Shown here: in pieces, positions 63,124 to 64,000 of the stretch
Numbering within the stretch: position 1 is the stretch's first letter
Layout of the letters: every line of letters starts with the position of its first letter
NCBI GenBank assembly: GCA_965242595.1
Contig: OZ251464.1
Coordinates: 62,001-126,000, forward strand
Length of the DNA: 64,000 nucleotides
Source of the DNA: SP197 sp965242595
Lineage (GTDB): Bacteria > Pseudomonadota > Alphaproteobacteria > SP197
Direction of reading: 5' to 3'
Position numbers and translations under genes: made by a program
Notes under the pieces: generated by a model
The model's database searches: none
The model's input: the letters and a program-made list of their open reading frames with translations, nothing else
What the model was told of the DNA's origin: nothing

Positions 63124-63199
63124 ACGCCCCCCGTCATGGACGCCCCCCGCCGGTTGGTGTATCGCTGGCCCTGCCGCCTTCCCGCATGGGGAATGCGGG
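63124..63199 (+). promoter_or_regulatory. Divergent control region with direct and inverted repeats
   Basis: Between the Rieske and proV starts. ACGCCCCCCG occurs at 63124-63133 and 63140-63149 (16-base period). CCCGCAT (63181-63187) and ATGCGGG (63193-63199) form a perfect 7-bp inverted repeat 22 bases before the proV ATG. Both could be regulator sites for the two divergent operons. Confidence 0.45.
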
Positions 63200-63220
63200 C
63201 GGGACGGGGGGCGAGGCGAG

Positions 63221-64000
63221 ATGAAGGACGAACCTGCGGGCGATGCGCAACTGACCTGCCGCCATGTGTGGAAGGTCTACGGCCCCCATGCCGAACGCTT
63301 TTTCACCGGCGGCAATGGCGATGTGGCCGATGCGCAAGGGCTGATCGCCCAGCTGCGCGCCAGCGGCCATATCGGCGCGGCCTGCGATGTCAGCTTCCAG
63401 GTCCACAAGGGCGAGATCTTCGTCATCATGGGGCTTTCCGGCTCCGGCAAATCCACCGTGGTGCGCTGCCTGTCGCGGCTGGTGGAGCCTACCGCCGGCG
63501 AGGTGATCCTGGATGGCGAAAACCTGCTTGCCGTCTCCAAGCAGCGGCTGATCGACATCCGCCGCCACAAGATGGGCATGGTGTTCCAGAATTTCGGCCT
63601 GCTGCCCCATCTTTCGGTGCTGGAGAATGTCGCCTTTCCGCTCCAGGTCCAGGGCATCGACAAACCTGAGCGCCTGGCCCGGGCCATGGAGATGATTGAG
63701 CTGGTGGGCCTGGATGGGCGCGAGGCCAGCTATCCGCGCCAGCTTTCCGGCGGCCAGCAGCAGCGCGTGGGCATCGCCCGCAGCCTGGCGGTGGAGCCGG
63801 AGCTGTGGCTGCTGGACGAGCCGTTCTCGGCGCTGGACCCGCTGATCCGCCGCCAGATGCAGGACGAGTTCATCCGCCTGCAACAGATGCTGCACAAAAC
63901 CATCGTCTTCATCACTCACGATTTCCTGGAGGCGCTGCGGCTGGCCGACCGCATCGCCATCATGAAGGATGGCTCCATCGTGCAGATCGGCACGCCGGCC
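63221..64000 (+). CDS. proV: Glycine betaine/proline-type ABC transporter ATPase ProV, 3' end outside the window
   Basis: The frame is open to the window end (260 residues). Walker A GLSGSGKSTVVRCLSRL, Q-loop MVFQNFGLLPHLSVLENV, signature QLSGGQQQRVGIARSLA, Walker B LWLLDEPFSALDPLIRRQMQ and H-loop IVFITHDF. The N-terminal HVWKVYGPHAERF and the insert before Walker A are typical of ProV/OpuAA. It energises uptake of glycine betaine, carnitine or related quaternary amines; permease and binding-protein genes would follow beyond the edge. A GAGGCGAG site precedes the ATG. Confidence 0.93.
   Translation, partial: MKDEPAGDAQLTCRHVWKVYGPHAERFFTGGNGDVADAQGLIAQLRASGHIGAACDVSFQVHKGEIFVIMGLSGSGKSTVVRCLSRLVEPTAGEVILDGENLLAVSKQRLIDIRRHKMGMVFQNFGLLPHLSVLENVAFPLQVQGIDKPERLARAMEMIELVGLDGREASYPRQLSGGQQQRVGIARSLAVEPELWLLDEPFSALDPLIRRQMQDEFIRLQQMLHKTIVFITHDFLEALRLADRIAIMKDGSIVQIGTPA

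Overview
The window is 64 kb of very GC-rich, densely packed bacterial chromosome. Gene content points to an alphaproteobacterium, probably of a Rhodospirillales-like lineage: class I lysyl-tRNA synthetase, FdxA-type 7Fe ferredoxin, CIRCE-controlled groESL, a long-form HisG, a DUF1045 protein beside a C-P lyase cluster, and many GTG starts with 4-base stop/start overlaps. Assignment below class level is a guess. No rRNA, tRNA, intact insertion sequence or CRISPR array was seen.

Layout. 1-5 kb: a partial CYTH-CHAD protein, then selA-selB (selenocysteine incorporation). 4.6-5.7 kb: a small Mu-like prophage relic. 5.7-12.4 kb: ADP-forming acyl-CoA synthetase, glutaryl-CoA dehydrogenase, a TauD-type dioxygenase, and a divergent DNA methyltransferase/restriction nuclease pair. 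12.5-25.3 kb: FAD oxidoreductase, parE, membrane proteins, a PadR-type regulator, a nitronate monooxygenase-like enzyme, fdxA, two TerB-like proteins around a PqiA-like protein and htpG, and a two-subunit N,N-dimethylformamidase-like enzyme. 25.5-33 kb: groESL, then a histidine operon hisG-B-H-F-(MFS)-hisAIE whose last gene encodes a HisA-HisI-HisE fusion. 33.2-40.2 kb: an orphan double-glycine-leader peptide, class I LysRS, a YcaQ-like protein, DUF1045, an extremely Ala-rich secreted protein, a cupin and a chromate transporter. 40.3-41.7 kb: a DNA methyltransferase followed by a restriction endonuclase gene broken by an in-frame TGA.

41.7-47.3 kb: the C-P lyase core phnG-H-I-J-K-L-M as a translationally coupled operon. 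47.4-51.8 kb: an SDR plus FAH-fold hydrolase pair, a ureohydrolase, DUF427, a Nudix hydrolase and a small unknown protein. 51.9-55.4 kb: two Rieske oxygenases, an EutQ-like cupin and an enoyl-CoA hydratase. 55.5-60.8 kb: an MFS transporter divergent from an aorABC-moaD cluster for a tungsten/molybdenum aldehyde oxidoreductase. 61-64 kb: a BKACE enzyme, a third Rieske oxygenase and, divergently, a ProV-type betaine transporter ATPase cut by the window end.

Together these describe a metabolically versatile organism that scavenges phosphonates and degrades amides, quaternary amines, guanidino compounds, aldehydes and acyl-CoAs. Two sites with the form CCCCT-N4-AGGGG lie in the promoter regions of the phn/SDR and aor transcription units and may reflect a shared regulator. 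The best candidates for something new are the HisA-I-E fusion, the Rieske/BKACE/ProV and double-Rieske/cupin modules, the orphan leader peptide and the TGA-interrupted restriction gene.
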